DNA from: Tetmemena sp. SeJ-2015
Taxonomy: Eukaryota > Ciliophora > Spirotrichea > Sporadotrichida > Oxytrichidae
Assembly: GCA_027382625.1 (NCBI GenBank)
Contig: JAJKFJ010020677.1
Span: 1 to 36,109, forward strand
Length of the DNA: 36,109 bases
Reading direction: 5' to 3'
Within the stretch, counting starts at the first letter, position 1. Every line of letters starts with the position of its first letter. Below are positions 11,436 through 22,246 of this stretch, one piece after another. A model generated the notes under the pieces. That model ran no database searches. It saw only the letters and a list, made by a program, of their open reading frames with translations, and was not told the origin of the DNA. The position numbers were made by a program, and so were the translations under genes.

Positions 11436-11672
11436 TCAATCTTAGAATTAATTTAATGAAAATAAATCTTATAAATATATCGTCAAACAATCGACTAATT
11501 TCTTTTTTTTTAAAATTTTATTGCATAATTTTGAATTCTTGATTAAAAAATTAGGTTTTTGAGTGCTAATATATTTGGCAAAAATAAATCTCTTTTGTAA
11601 GTTTCTTTTCTTCGAGTTAGACTAAAGCAATTTTTCAAACTCTCTCACTCGTTTTGTTTCTGCCTTTAAACT
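11436..11672 (-). CDS. Candidate ciliate-code segment, Lys/Arg-rich, 78 codons
   Basis: This frame ends at TGA 11438-11436. It begins SLKAETKRVREFEKLLQSN, continues SKKRNLQKRFIFAKY, then becomes AT-rich. It overlaps the end of the longer frame 11635-12666 in another register. The two could be consecutive pieces of one gene joined across an IES or intron near 11640-11690. A short plus-strand frame (ATG 11228) overlaps its lower part. Confidence 0.35.
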
Positions 11673-12666
11673 TCTAAAACATAGAAATATTTTTATTTAT
11701 AGGCGTTTAAAAAAAGACATTTTTAACATTTTTATAATAAGTTGAAATTTTTAAATATATTTTAATAAAATTGGATTAAAGATCTGAGTAGTCCTTCTAA
11801 CTTATGTGTAAAATTAAAATTATAATGAATAGTACATCTTTTTCAACCAAATTAGGCTATTTATTTCTTGAATCACACATAGAAGTTTAATAATTTGTTA
11901 TACATTTTTAAATTTGCATGCTCTTAATTCTAAAATAAACAAGCAAATAAAATAATATAGTTAGTGTAGTCAGATTATAGATTAGAATTTTTAATGAATA
12001 AGGAAATTAATTTATATATTTAAGATATTTAAGTAGAATAAAATAAAAGAGTGACAGTTGATGAAATGTGGCCAATTTAAATATCAATTATTCCATTTTA
12101 TTCAGCATAATATTCTAAGAACTTTTAATCCTTGCAATTTTTATGTGAGAGAGCTCAGTGAAGAGTTAAAAACGAGACAAATATTTTTAAAAATCAAAGT
12201 ATTGTGCTGACCTTAGACTGTGTAAATCATATCTAGCTTATGAGAGGAGCTATGAAGATGATTAATAAAGAAACTCATATTATTTTTTGATTTGGTATAG
12301 AACAAGCTACAAATCGAAGGGTGTTTGAGTGATTTCAACTGCCCTCAAGTTGCTAGTCTTCATTTATTATTTTAACCAAACTCGCATTTTAATTAAAATT
12401 TCAACTATAATACGTACTACTTATTGAAATTTTATTCTTTAAAATTTTATATTTGGAAAGAAATAAAATTATTATTTTGAATAGGTAATTTCATAACTTC
12501 CAAAATAAATGCATAGACTTGCAAAATATTGAATAAATTTTGTGAAAAATTCAATTCTATATTAAAGCTTTGCCCGTTCCTTGCCTTGTAACATTTAATG
12601 CAGCAATATCTTAATAATTTTATAGAGAAAAAAATTATAAAAGAGGAATTTTTCTCTTTTTAAAAA
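11635..12666 (-). CDS. Candidate ciliate-code ORF, 343 codons, longest in the window
   Basis: With TGA as the only stop this minus-strand frame is open from 12666 to TGA 11637-11635. The least AT-rich portion (12050-12360) reads VEITQTPFDLQLVLYQIKKQ, then a Ser/Gln/Leu stretch and RYDLHSLRSAQYFDFQKYL. Another polar patch (12545-12600) reads MLQGKERAKLQYRIEFF. More than thirty TAA/TAG codons would be Gln. Openness alone is weak evidence: roughly one TGA per 60 codons is expected here, so a few frames this long could occur by chance in 36 kb. A 49-codon plus-strand frame (12061-12210) overlaps and is a competing reading. No domain was recognised. Confidence 0.35.
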
Positions 12667-13677
12667 TCAGTCCTTATTAAAAAATCAGCTTAATTCAAAT
12701 GCACTTTATCTTTTTCAATTCCTTTAGTCTATGATATTTTTATATAATTAATAATATATTTGAAAAATTTATTAATTTTAAATAAAGCTTTTGAATTATT
12801 TTTTACAAGGATTGGATTTACATAATCTCAAAATGATTCTTAAATATTTTTTTTAATTAAATTATTATACCTAGCCGAATTGACTGCTAATTATATTTGC
12901 TGAAACTTAAAATTTAATTGTAGTATAAGTATCTAAACGATAAAGTGAAATTATTTTTTTCTTCGCATCAATACAAAATTAATAGCTAATTTCTTATTTA
13001 AAAAAATAGAACAAATAAGAAACCAATTATTTTTAAAATAAATAAATTTAAAAGTTATTTTTCCTCCTCTATCTTAATCCATCTTAAAATTATTATTTTA
13101 TTTTAAAAAAATTAAGAATAAAAACAATTCTTCAAATATCAATTAATCAAAAGTTGAATTTATCTTAGAAAGAGATCCTCTATTTGGAAAATATATACAT
13201 TTGTTATTTAAATTAAGAACTAAAATTAAAATCAGATTAAGATAAGAATGCAGGAATGGAAAAAATATTGCCATTCAGAAATACGAGTTGAAATTAAGCA
13301 GTTTATATTTTTAATAGAATTGAATTAAAAATGATTTATAATTTTTTCCCTCTCTATTGCATATTATTTTAAAAGCAATTAAAATTAGTGGGGATTAGAA
13401 GATAATGATGAAAAATTGCCTTAAATTAATAATGATTACATTTTCAATGAAATAAAAACTAAAGACTCTAGTCTTTCAAATTAGTTGACTTAATTTATCT
13501 ATAATTTTCAATCTAGTTAGAGATATATAATTTTATATTTTAATAGATCACTGTATTTAAAAGATACAATATTTTCTTTTTATCTATGAGAAATTTTATT
13601 GTATGTGAATTTCATTCTTAACTTAAAAAATGCTAATTTATATCTTTAAAATATCTTTCATAATATAAAAGGATTGA
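12667..13677. other. AT-rich stretch, no gene recognised
   Basis: A modest GC-richer patch at 13235-13310 reads open in two plus-strand frames without a clear preference. Otherwise the stretch is low-complexity AT-rich DNA. Confidence 0.4.
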
Positions 13678-14271
13678 ATAAATCTTTTTTAATTTATTTA
13701 ATTTAAGATTTAAGTTAGCTCTCTACATTAAAATAAAAAAATCAAATAAAAAAATTTATGCAAGTTGAATTAAGATTTGCATAATATTCAAGCGACTATA
13801 AAAATAATTAAAATAATATTTTATAATAAAATTAACTTTTTTATTTAATTGATAAATGAATCTTTTAGTCTTATCTTGGAGAGTGCTCAGCTAAATAAAG
13901 ATATAAATTACTATTTGGTTATGAATGGAAACATACTTTCCTTTTATATTTACCGCTTTATTAGTAGGTAATGCAGATATTTAAATAAACAAAAAATTAA
14001 TATGAACTAATTCTAATAAATCAAATATGTTGAATCGAAAATAAGAAATTTAAAATACTTTTAACTTGTGTAAAGGTAAACGAAATTAAAAACTATAAAT
14101 TATATTATCATGTAATACCACAACCAACTGTAATTTTAATATATTTTTTTCTCTTATAAAATTATAATTTAATTTTACCTTCACACTTTACATTTTAACT
14201 TAAAAATTATCTTTAAAATTGAGAATAAAAAACTTTAATAAATGAAAATGGTTTCTTTTATAACAAATTGA
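13678..14271 (+). CDS. Weak candidate ciliate-code ORF, 197 codons
   Basis: The frame lies between TGA 13675-13677 and TGA 14269-14271. Only the patch 13857-13965 looks coding, reading NESFSLILESAQLNKDINYY followed by LVMNGNILSFYIYRF. The rest is AT-rich and Gln/Asn/Ile-heavy. It overlaps the minus-strand candidate at 14108-14482. Confidence 0.25.
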
Positions 14272-14482
14272 TTTTCGTATCTATATATTTTAATTTCCAT
14301 AAATTTAAAGATGAAGATCTATTTGAGTGAGCATTAATTTATCTTTAAACAGAGAATTTACTTAAGTCAAAAGACTAAATTTCTATCTTCTCAGGCATTG
14401 GAGAGTCTATCTTGTTGAATTCCTCTTATAAGTATTGGTAGTTAATAGCTCCAAGGTCCTTGAACTATTTGTCAAGTAAGCT
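14108..14482 (-). CDS. Candidate ciliate-code segment, acidic/polar, 124 codons
   Basis: The frame ends at TGA 14110-14108. Its first 50 codons, in a GC-richer island (14370-14482), read SLLDKQFKDLGAINYQYLQE, then EFNKIDSPMPEKIEIQSFD and NAHSNRSSS, with balanced acidic and basic residues and several TAG/TAA as Gln. Openness continues upstream to an ATG at 14569-14567, but that part overlaps the outer end of a foldback element. The downstream half is AT-rich. No family was recognised. It could be the end of a gene whose 5' part was displaced by the foldback element. Confidence 0.4.
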
Positions 14483-14552
14483 TAAATAAAGCAAAATATA
14501 TTTAAATGATGTTTTCAATAAAACATGATAAAACTACTCAGAAATATCTAAT

Positions 14553-15387
14553 ATTACTAATTTAAGCATGATTTTTGAAATTGTAAAAACTATATTAAGA
14601 ATGCTGTTAATAACGTAATGGGAATTAAAAATTAATAAATAGGTACATTAGGGAACTCATCCATTAGATATATAACTGTGAGCCTTAATATCAATAAGTG
14701 ATTAATAACTCAAATTATAAATTAAGACATCAGTTTAATTAACTTACATCACGTTACAAATTTTAGTAATGGAGAATTTTTCCCTCGTATATCCCTACGC
14801 CCACTTATTAAATTTCTATCTTAATAATTCCCAGGCCCACCCACCACCCTTGGCGTGCACAAAACCTAAAGGAAAGCAAAGTAAGGAATAAAAATAATTA
14901 CAAAATTTTTGATTTGCTCCATGTTTTTCAGAATAATTTTCTTAATTTTAATTTTATTGGAACTCCTTACTACATTGCTCCAGAAATATTTTTGTTTTTA
15001 ATTTTCTTGAGTTGATCTCTAAAAATATATTTTAAAATAAAAGAAGGATATTTACTTACCTATTTTGTAGTTGTCTTGCACGTTTTGGGTGGTGGGTGGG
15101 CTTGGAATTATTAAAATTGAAAATTAATGAGTAGGCCCATAGGGGCATAGAGTGGGGAAAAAAACTCCATATCTAATTTTTTAAATACGATGTTAGTTAT
15201 ATATAGCTAATCTGTATATTTAAATTATTCCTTACTAATCTCTTTAATTATTTTTTGCAGACTGTTATATGATTACTAGCCTGAATACCCCTTAGGGAAA
15301 TCATTAATTAACTCATTACTTATTCGTTAACTAATCAAAAGTTGATTACATTTCTACAATTTTAAAAATCATGCTTAAATTAGTAAT
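14553..15387. mobile_element. Diverged foldback element with long inverted arms
   Basis: The two halves are imperfect inverted repeats. The outer ends match as ATTACTAATTTAAGCATGAT on the plus strand at 14553 and on the minus strand from 15387. The best inner match is the GC-rich block CCCACCCACCACCC at about 14849-14862, inverted at about 15085-15100, preceded on both arms by AATAATTCC. The arms span roughly 300 bp each and have many small differences, so the element is old. No coding capacity is visible in the spacer. It looks like a MITE-type foldback; no clear target duplication was found. Confidence 0.7.
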
Positions 15388-15499
15388 AATAATTTGTTAA
15401 TATTCTTAAGCATTTATTTAATGAATTTAGATATATTTAAATTAAAAAAATTCATAATTTAAATAATTTAATTTATAGTAAAATTGAAATTAAAAATGA

Positions 15500-16009
15500 G
15501 TTAAGTTAAAATAATAAGATGAAAATTGTAAATTTTTGGCCGTTAAATTGTAAAGTAGATACCCTTATATGGGGCTTGTTCGATAGCTTATTAAATTTTA
15601 ATAGGATTTCCTCTACTACCATTATGATAGGAGGTGGCTAAGAAAAGATTTTAGGTCACAAACTCCGAACCAAAAAATTAGCCAAGTTCAAAAACTTATT
15701 GCGTAACTCTTTCCACATACATCGTACGAAGAAGTTGCAAGGATCAAAGTTGCTTATAATTTAATGCTTTATCGAATGATAATAAAATAAACCTAATATC
15801 TCACACTTCAACTGCATGGATTTTAAATTATTTATTAATTTAATTCTCTTTTTATTACATGCTCAGCTATAATTAGAAAACTTCCTTTATCATTAAATTA
15901 GCTTAAATTTTAATTAAAAAATAGAGCAGAGCATATTTTATAAATTTATTATTTACCATTGGAATTGAAATTTCAAACTTTAATTTTTTTTAATTAATCG
16001 ACTCAGTGA
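15500..16009 (+). CDS. Candidate ciliate-code ORF, 169 codons, unknown function
   Basis: This plus-strand frame is open from after TGA 15497-15499 to TGA 16007-16009. The stretch 15530-15780 is clearly richer in GC than its flanks and reads LQSRYPYMGLVRQLIKFQQ, then DFLYYHYDRRWLRKDFRSQ, then LFPHTSYEEVARIKVAYNL, with balanced charged, aromatic and hydrophobic residues. Seven TAA/TAG codons inside this part would be Gln. An in-frame ATG is at 15569. Beyond about 15790 the frame is AT-rich and may be an IES or intron. I do not recognise the family, but this is one of the more convincing unassigned islands. Confidence 0.45.
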
Positions 16010-16289
16010 AGATTTACAACTCTTATACCTCTCAACTGTTTATTAGAGCTTTCCTTTCACACATAATGAGCTCCTCTTTAAAAATTTTGTAAATTTGATT
16101 GGGTTTGCAATTTTCAAACTTAATTTGCACTTTTATTTAACCTTTCCTGTCAATCAGATTAGTGGCAAACAGTCAGGAAAACAAATATATCGAAATTTTA
16201 AATAGGGTAATTTAGCTTAAATGGAATAAATATATTTAAAATTCAATTCAAATTTAAAATTAAGCTTTCTAAGTACTTCAAGATCCTGA
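15969..16289 (+). CDS. Candidate ciliate-code segment, 106 codons
   Basis: This frame overlaps the end of the preceding one in a different register and stops at TGA 16287-16289. It reads EDLQLLYLSTVYQSFPFTHN, later LTFPVNQISGKQSGKQIYR and GNLAQMEQIYLKF. It could be the next segment of the same gene after a short IES near 16000, but no pointer pair was fixed. A third frame is also open at 16000-16090. Confidence 0.3.
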
Positions 16290-16563
16290 ATAGTCTTCTA
16301 TTTACGCTTATAGTTAATAATTATCAAGATAAAGTAAACATAAAAAAGATATTTCTAACTTTAAATGTATTAAATTAGAAATTAAGTATTCCAAATATCC
16401 TTTATTTATTGTTTTTTTATTTTTTTCGACTGATAATGGAAGTAGATGAAATAATTTTCAATAAAATGCTATAAAAATAAAAACTAATTAAGATCAAATG
16501 AATTTCTGGTTTAAATCTCCTAATTACATGACAACTGCTTAGTTATAAAAAATTGAAGCCTGA

Positions 16564-16884
16564 GAGCCAGACAAATTTTATATAATAAAATCTATGAATT
16601 GTTAAAATAAATTTCGAAATACAAAATAGTAGACCTCATTAAAAAAATAACGATTAGTAAAATAATTGCAGCAGCGGCAAGCTCCTAAAATAAGTTAATC
16701 ATTATGTGTAGTGAATCTAAACAAGTCCTTATATTTTGAAGATCCGAATGCCTTCGTTTCAAGTAAAGGATTATATTCAAAAATGAGGGAAATTATAACT
16801 TTGAGGGGGGGGACGGAAGTTAATCTCCCCCTATTTTATGGTAAAAAAAGCTTAAAAATCGCCAAAATGGTCAAAATTTAATGA
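16564..16884 (+). CDS. Candidate ciliate-code ORF, about 96 aa, basic and Gln-rich N-terminus
   Basis: From ATG 16594 to TGA 16882-16884 the plus strand encodes a Gln/Lys-rich start (KQQTSLKKQRLVKQLQQRQ), then APKISQSLCVVNLNKSLYF, EDPNAFVSSKGLYSKMREI and LRGGTEVNLPLFYGKKSL. Five TAA/TAG codons precede the GC-richer middle and would be Gln. The run of nine G at 16804-16812 is read as Arg-Gly-Gly. The frame is closed upstream by TGA 16561-16563. No domain was recognised. The G-run resembles the ends of the foldback at 20184-20697, so part of this could instead be mobile DNA. Confidence 0.4.
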
Positions 16885-17327
16885 AAATGCCAAAAAGTTG
16901 AGAATTTTTGCTTTCGAAATTTCCCTGAGGCTCAAAATTTATGATTTCAGATTTATCTGAAAGTATCTAAAAACATAGTATTTCCATGAAGTTGCGCTAA
17001 TATTTTCCTTAACTAAAACTGGCTTCTAAGTAAAAGAAGGAGAATAGAATAATTAAATGCAAACTGCATTTAATATTTTTAGAATTAGAAGCTATTTTTA
17101 AATAGGCCCTTTTAAGTTATCATTTTAAACATACTTTATACAATTATTTTTATGCTTTTTCTGATAGTTAAAAACTGGTATCTAGTAAGTTTATTTGTTT
17201 TATATGAAATTTAATATTTATATTCAAACACTTTTTAAAAAAGAAAACTTCTTTAACTAAAAGTCATCCTTAAAATTAATTTTTTTTTACTTTATTAACA
17301 ACTTTTTTTTCTTAATTTTAATTTATT
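16885..17327. other. AT-rich stretch before the SINE-like element
   Basis: No gene, repeat or pointer pair was recognised. The 20 bp adjoining the element supply its left target duplication. Confidence 0.4.
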
Positions 17328-17342
17328 TATATGATAAAATTT

Positions 17343-17887
17343 AATAATAATAATTAAGGGAATTAAAGGGCCCCAGGCATGAATAAGATAGGTGGTGACG
17401 TAAATGATATTGCTGTGATGCACTTATCTGACGCACTCGAACCTACCAGCCGGATAGGGATATTAAGCACGTGGCACCCCCGCCACCTCACACTCTGAGC
17501 AGAAGCCCCCGACTTCTGCGTACCTTCCAAAAAATAACCTAAAATTATTTAAAAAAAAAGATTGAGCAGCATCGGTCCTAGAGCAATAGCGCTGCTCCGC
17601 AGCGCTTCGCTTTCAAACAGCATAATTGAGTTTTTGCCCATAGATCGCATCCCTCTATGCCTAAAAGAGTTAAGAGGGTGAGTTGGAACCACTCACCTTT
17701 GATTATCTCTCCAGTGAGCTGCTCAACCACCTTCCCCATGGCTTCGGCTGTCATTATCCCTTGCCTCATTTAAGCACTCACTCACAAGCTAACGGTGTAC
17801 CAAATCAGAAACCCTTCAGGGAAGGGGTGACCGGTGCCTATTTCTGGTCAGGTGCGTCCTGAATTTTAACTTTTTAATTTCATATTA
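17343..17887 (-). mobile_element. SINE-like retroelement, copy 1
   Basis: This block of about 545 bp, much richer in GC than its surroundings, matches the copy at 23354-23888 in the same orientation over its whole length with small differences. On the minus strand it starts at the same point as copy 2 (AAATTA, then AAGTTAAAATTCAGGACGCAC) and ends in a short (ATT)n tail. That pattern of a fixed 5' end, simple 3' tail and target duplication is typical of a SINE. The flanks TATATGATAAAATTT (17328-17342) and TATATGACAATATTT (17888-17902) form a 15-bp duplication with two mismatches, suggesting an older insertion than copy 2. A box-B-like GGTTCGAGTGC occurs near the 3' end, but no clear box A, so the RNA ancestor is unknown. 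A 63-codon frame inside is not conserved in copy 2. Confidence 0.8.
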
Positions 17888-17902
17888 TATATGACAATAT
17901 TT

Positions 17903-18542
17903 AAATACACAGATGTTTAATTTTTTTTAATTAAAATTGTTATTTACTTAGTGAAAACTCTAATTAATATTTTTTGTTAATCAATTTGCTTTATATTGTG
18001 TATTTATGATAGATTTCTTTCGAAAGTCTTATTAATTTAAATTTATCTTCTTAGGGATTTATAACTAAAAAAAATAATTTTAACCTTAAAAATTCCGCAT
18101 TTTAGTCTTTGTATTTTCAAAATATTTTATCAATTAATTTAACTGGAAGAATGATAAAATTTATTTTTTTATCACAAAATTTTTTAAAATTTTATTTTTA
18201 TTGAATATAAATTTATTTTAGAAAAATTTAAAAATAATCTTTAAAATTTGAAAAATATTTAAATTTATTTAAAAAATTTTTTTTAAAAATTTTATTATTT
18301 TTTAAAAATTTTAAATGAATATCGGATTGATTAAAATAATAAGGGGTTAAAAATTGGGGGTTAAAATTAATTAAAAATTTTTTAATTTTTTAAATTTTCC
18401 CCAATTCTTTTTAAAAATTTTTTAAAAATTTTAAAAAGTTATTTCTATTCCCCTTACAAATAAAAAGAATTTTAAAAAGATATTATAATATTTCAAAACT
18501 CTTCACTAAGAAATTAGCCAAATTTAACAATTTTTATCGTTT
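17903..18542. repeat. Low-complexity A/T-run region
   Basis: From 18130 to 18480 the sequence is largely alternating runs of A and T (AAATTTTT-type) with a few GGGG and CCCC blocks, including AAGGGG at 18341-18346 and CCCCTT at 18450-18455, which form weak self-complementarity. No coding signal is visible. Confidence 0.6.
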
Positions 18543-18866
18543 AATCAATTTTCCACAGACCTCAATCAAGAAACTGCATAATTAAAAATGCTTCGAAATT
18601 AATGATTAATCGGATCGTTTTAAAAATCTATCCTAAAACTCATGCCTCAACAACTACCTATTCTAATATTTTAGTACTTAAATTAAATTGTCTATTTCAT
18701 TAAATTCTCGGAAATATTTAGTAATCCTCAGTTGCCATTCTTTTCTGTAAAAGAATGAAATGGCCAAGCTATTTAATATCATTTATTTATAAATAGAATA
18801 TTCCTATGTGACTTCTTGATCAGGTGGAGGTTAAGTCCAAGGTGCTTGCTCTTAGGTCATCATCAT
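18543..18866 (-). CDS. Candidate gene start (MMMT...), Pro/Gln-rich N-terminus
   Basis: Three consecutive ATG codons (18866-18858) open a ciliate-code frame reading MMMTQEQAPWTQPPPDQEV, then TQEYSIYKQM. After a short AT-rich stretch that ends in a splice-acceptor-like TTCTTTTACAG (about 18742-18752) it reads RKEWQLRITKYFREFNEID. The frame stays open well beyond 18543 into low-complexity DNA. Just upstream is another acceptor-like TTATTTTCAG; from it a different frame gives a short acidic sequence (DNDDDLRASTLDLTST) ending in TGA. The start, frame and even strand are therefore uncertain; a plus-strand frame over 18530-18811 is also open. It lies downstream of, and in the same orientation as, the kinase gene. 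Confidence 0.35.
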
Positions 18867-19361
18867 TATCCTGAAAATAATTTTATGATAATCTTGTTTA
18901 ATAATTTTAATTACACTATCTTGATAAAATAAAGATTCTATTAAAATATCATTTACAGATATCTGTGTTTGCTCTTTTTATTTCTTAACTTCAATTCATA
19001 GAATAAATTTAAATATAGGCTGATAAAACAACAAGATTATTAATCAATAATTATTAATTTTTGGTAAGACAGAGAGTCAAATGAATGCTTCTTAATTAGG
19101 AGTCTAATACTTTAATAAATAATATTCTGGTAAGCTCAGTGGATAATATATTAGCAAGCTTACTTTTAAATACTTTACAAGGAGTTTATATCATAAACTG
19201 TAGATAAAGGAGCGGTTAATTTTAATATATATGCTGTAGAATTTCACTTATTAATCAATGAATATTTTAGGTTAAAAATAATTAATCCTGGAAAAAAACA
19301 GACACTAAAATCTGATCCACGATAAATTAGCAATTTATCATAATTTGAAAAGGAGATATCA
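18867..19361. other. AT-rich interval beyond the kinase C-lobe segment
   Basis: The kinase gene should continue into this side, but no further kinase motif was recognised. No mobile element was seen. Confidence 0.4.
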
Positions 19362-19460
19362 GATAAATTTATAATCAGGTGCTTATTAAATATCCCTACA
19401 AAAAATTAATATAGCAACTTACATAGGATGGTAATTAGGTTTCTTTATTACTACAATAAG
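19362..19460 (-). other. Probable kinase C-lobe segment (CR...PDY motif)
   Basis: In the ciliate code this piece reads KKPNYHPMQVAILIFCRDIQ, then QAPDYKFI, followed directly by TGA. The spacing C-R-x5-A-P-D-Y-x-F resembles the CK1 helix H/I region (YCR...PDY). Three TAA codons are Gln. It is not in register with MDS 8 by simple read-through, and no in-frame pointer pair links the two, so a middle segment carrying LPW is missing or lies elsewhere. Confidence 0.6.
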
Positions 19461-22195
19461 TGCTGGTTTTGAAAAATTATTATTAATTTTATTTTCCTAA
19501 TATTTTACTTTACTTTATAATCAGAATGCTTACAGAATTTTAAAAAGTCTGATAATGAAATTAGTTTTACAATAAAGTATAAACGAGAGAAATCAAGTCA
19601 TCTACTCTCGCTTGCTCAATGTTTAAATGTGCATTGATTGAAGAGACATATGGTGTGCCTCTATTATTGCTGGCCCCTCTCTTTATATGCTGATTTTACT
19701 CGTCTAAGTATCTCCTTGAAGAACCGAAATCAATTATATATTCTTAAATTTATTTAATTAAACAATAAAATGAGAAAAAGTTTTTTAATTGATTGCTATC
19801 TCTCAACATTAAGTAATTTTTAAAAAAATCTAGAATTAATCATTCTTCGTTTCTTATTTTGAGTGTTTCAATGTGATTTCATCTCTTTTAAATTACAAAA
19901 AAAATAGAAAAATTTAATCTGAGACCAATGGGGACTTAGATTCTTGATTAATCTTCGCATTTGTTACAGTTGTAAATATAAATTGAAAATATTTAAAATA
20001 GCAATGTTAATTTGATACAAGATAATATAATATTAACATATAATCATTTACTTCTAGAGAAATTTATTTCAACTTTATTTCGAAAAATTATAAAACTTTT
20101 AAGTCCTCAAACCTTAATAGATTTAAAATAATTAATGAACTTTTGAATTTTATTTAACATTAGCATCATTTTAGAGATTAAAAGGGGGGGCTTTCCTCTA
20201 CAGTAAAATTTTATAATGAACAAAATTAAGAAAAAAATATGTTTATAGGTTAATTTTTACTCCAAAAAACTGAAATTTTTTCCAAATTATAGAGGCCTAA
20301 ATTTGAACATTTTAATACCAACCCTTTTTTTAATTTTTAAAACCCCCTTTTATTAAAAATTTTTTTTTCGCATTGTAAAATAAAAAAAGGTTAAAATTTT
20401 TTAGGGAAAAATTTTTTATAAAAACTTTTTCTTCATGTTTAAGGAGCTAATTTCTTTTTTAATTTTTTTCAGTCACTTTTTGGCCTTAAAAAATGGCATT
20501 TTATGTTTCCAAAAAATTTAATATTTCAAAAACGCTTTTTTTTTTTTCTGCGGAAAATTTAAAATTTAAATATAAAAATTTTTTTTATCACTGACCCCTT
20601 AAATATGTTTGGTTAAAAAAGAGGGTTTTTTTTTCAAAGGGCCCCCTTAATTTATTTTTTCCCTTTAAATTTTACTGTCGAGGAAATGCCCCCCCCCAAT
20701 TAAATTTATTTCTGCTTGTAAATAACTTAACCAGCAAAAAGAGTAATCTCTAATCTCAGTTATTTTGAAATTATAATTTAAGATTTAATATTTAGTTCAA
20801 TTAGATAGGCTTCTCCACTTTTTTGCCTAAAATTATCTTCTTTAATATCTCCGTGAATATTAAATTTTCAAGTTAAAATTTAGAAATCCCTTTTCCTTGC
20901 TAAAGAGTAAGATTAGAATGAGGAGTAGAGGTTTCCCTTTCATTAATTTGGGTTTAGTGACCAATGTTTCCTCTAAAAGCCCTTTAATTAGGGAATCTAA
21001 TTTTAAGTACAGCGAATATGTAATATAAATGAGTTATAATCCCAAATATAAGCCTAACAGCAATATTTTCTAGTCTAAAAACTTGCCATAAATTATTACT
21101 CCAATTTTTTAGCTGAGTGGCCAAAAAGAGGTAAAAATGGCCTTTAAGAATTAATGATGCAATGAGTCAGATGCTTTTCTATCTGTTGCCATACTTAGCT
21201 TATGTCTCTTTTAAGAAGTCAAGTTAGGACTTTCCCACTGTCAATTTTAATTTCTAATTTCAACTTAAGACCAAAATTATAATTATCAAGTATTGCCAAT
21301 GGTGATCAGGTTAATTTTTTGTTTTTAAATTGGCGCTCTAATTGAAAAGACAGAGTATAAGCTGATGAAAAAATGGGATGCTTAGTCCGCTTTTCCTTCT
21401 CTTGCTGCTCTTATAGCATTCAGTAGAGATCACTCCCTCTCTTTATTAAAGGTGATGTCATAAGATAGCACATTTACATAATTCATTGCTGGTCTGTGAC
21501 TAATTTGCTTTATTCCTGCCCTGACGGATTGTTAATTCCATAATGAACTTAAAAACGTCCGTGGATATTAAAATCATTAATTTAATTTTGACATAGCCAG
21601 CATCATGCAAAGACTTAATTGCTTCTAGCATGCTCAGAGCTACATATTTAAATTTGATTCTCTAGTCTGGATTTCCGCTTGATAGTGAATCATAAGTAAA
21701 TTTAGGTAATTGATCCTCCAAGTATAAAATTTTATAATTTATAATCCGGTTGCTATTTTTTTCCTTTTCCGCGCCTGATCAGCATTGGACGATGGGTTTT
21801 TGCGGTGACCTTTGGGAAAGCCGGTGGATTTCAGGTCAACATCAGTGGAGCTAGATTGGCAAGACCACGTAGAGATCCTCCTCCATCTCTATAAAGGGAG
21901 GTAGTGCGTCATCGCTAATTAACTGACGATGGGCTTTCACGGTGACGTGGCACAACTGATAAAGGAGTTACGCCTGTGAATTACTTTAAATAGATTAAGT
22001 ATTATATGCCCGTTAGGGATGCTTAATTCCTAATAAATTAAATTAATAATTTATATTCATATAGCAATTAATTTTACACATTTAATGTACTAATCACATA
22101 ATTATACCTACGAATCTAAAAGAAAATCGTAGACACTCAGAAGAAATATAATGCTCAGAGGAAGGACTAAAGCTAGAGATAGAAGTTGAAGCGAT

Positions 22196-22246
<51 letters not shown>

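Noticed and set aside
11228..11542. 104-codon plus-strand ciliate-code frame starting MSEVFTNREK with a GTAAGT donor-like site after 19 codons
   Set aside because: Beyond the first 19 codons it is low-complexity, and its far end overlaps a more charged minus-strand frame; not enough to call.
12061..12210. 49-codon plus-strand frame starting MKCGQFKYQL
   Set aside because: It lies wholly opposite the 343-codon minus-strand frame and is short; only one strand is likely coding, and the longer frame was preferred, with low certainty.
17578..17769. 63-codon frame inside SINE copy 1 (and the 119- and 84-codon frames in copy 2)
   Set aside because: The two copies differ by small indels in this part, so no reading frame is conserved between them.
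19452..19575. 8-bp repeat TTATTGTA (minus strand) between kinase MDS 8 and the CR...PDY segment as a pointer pair
   Set aside because: Joining through it removes 116 bp and puts the CR...PDY motif out of frame, so it does not give a kinase.
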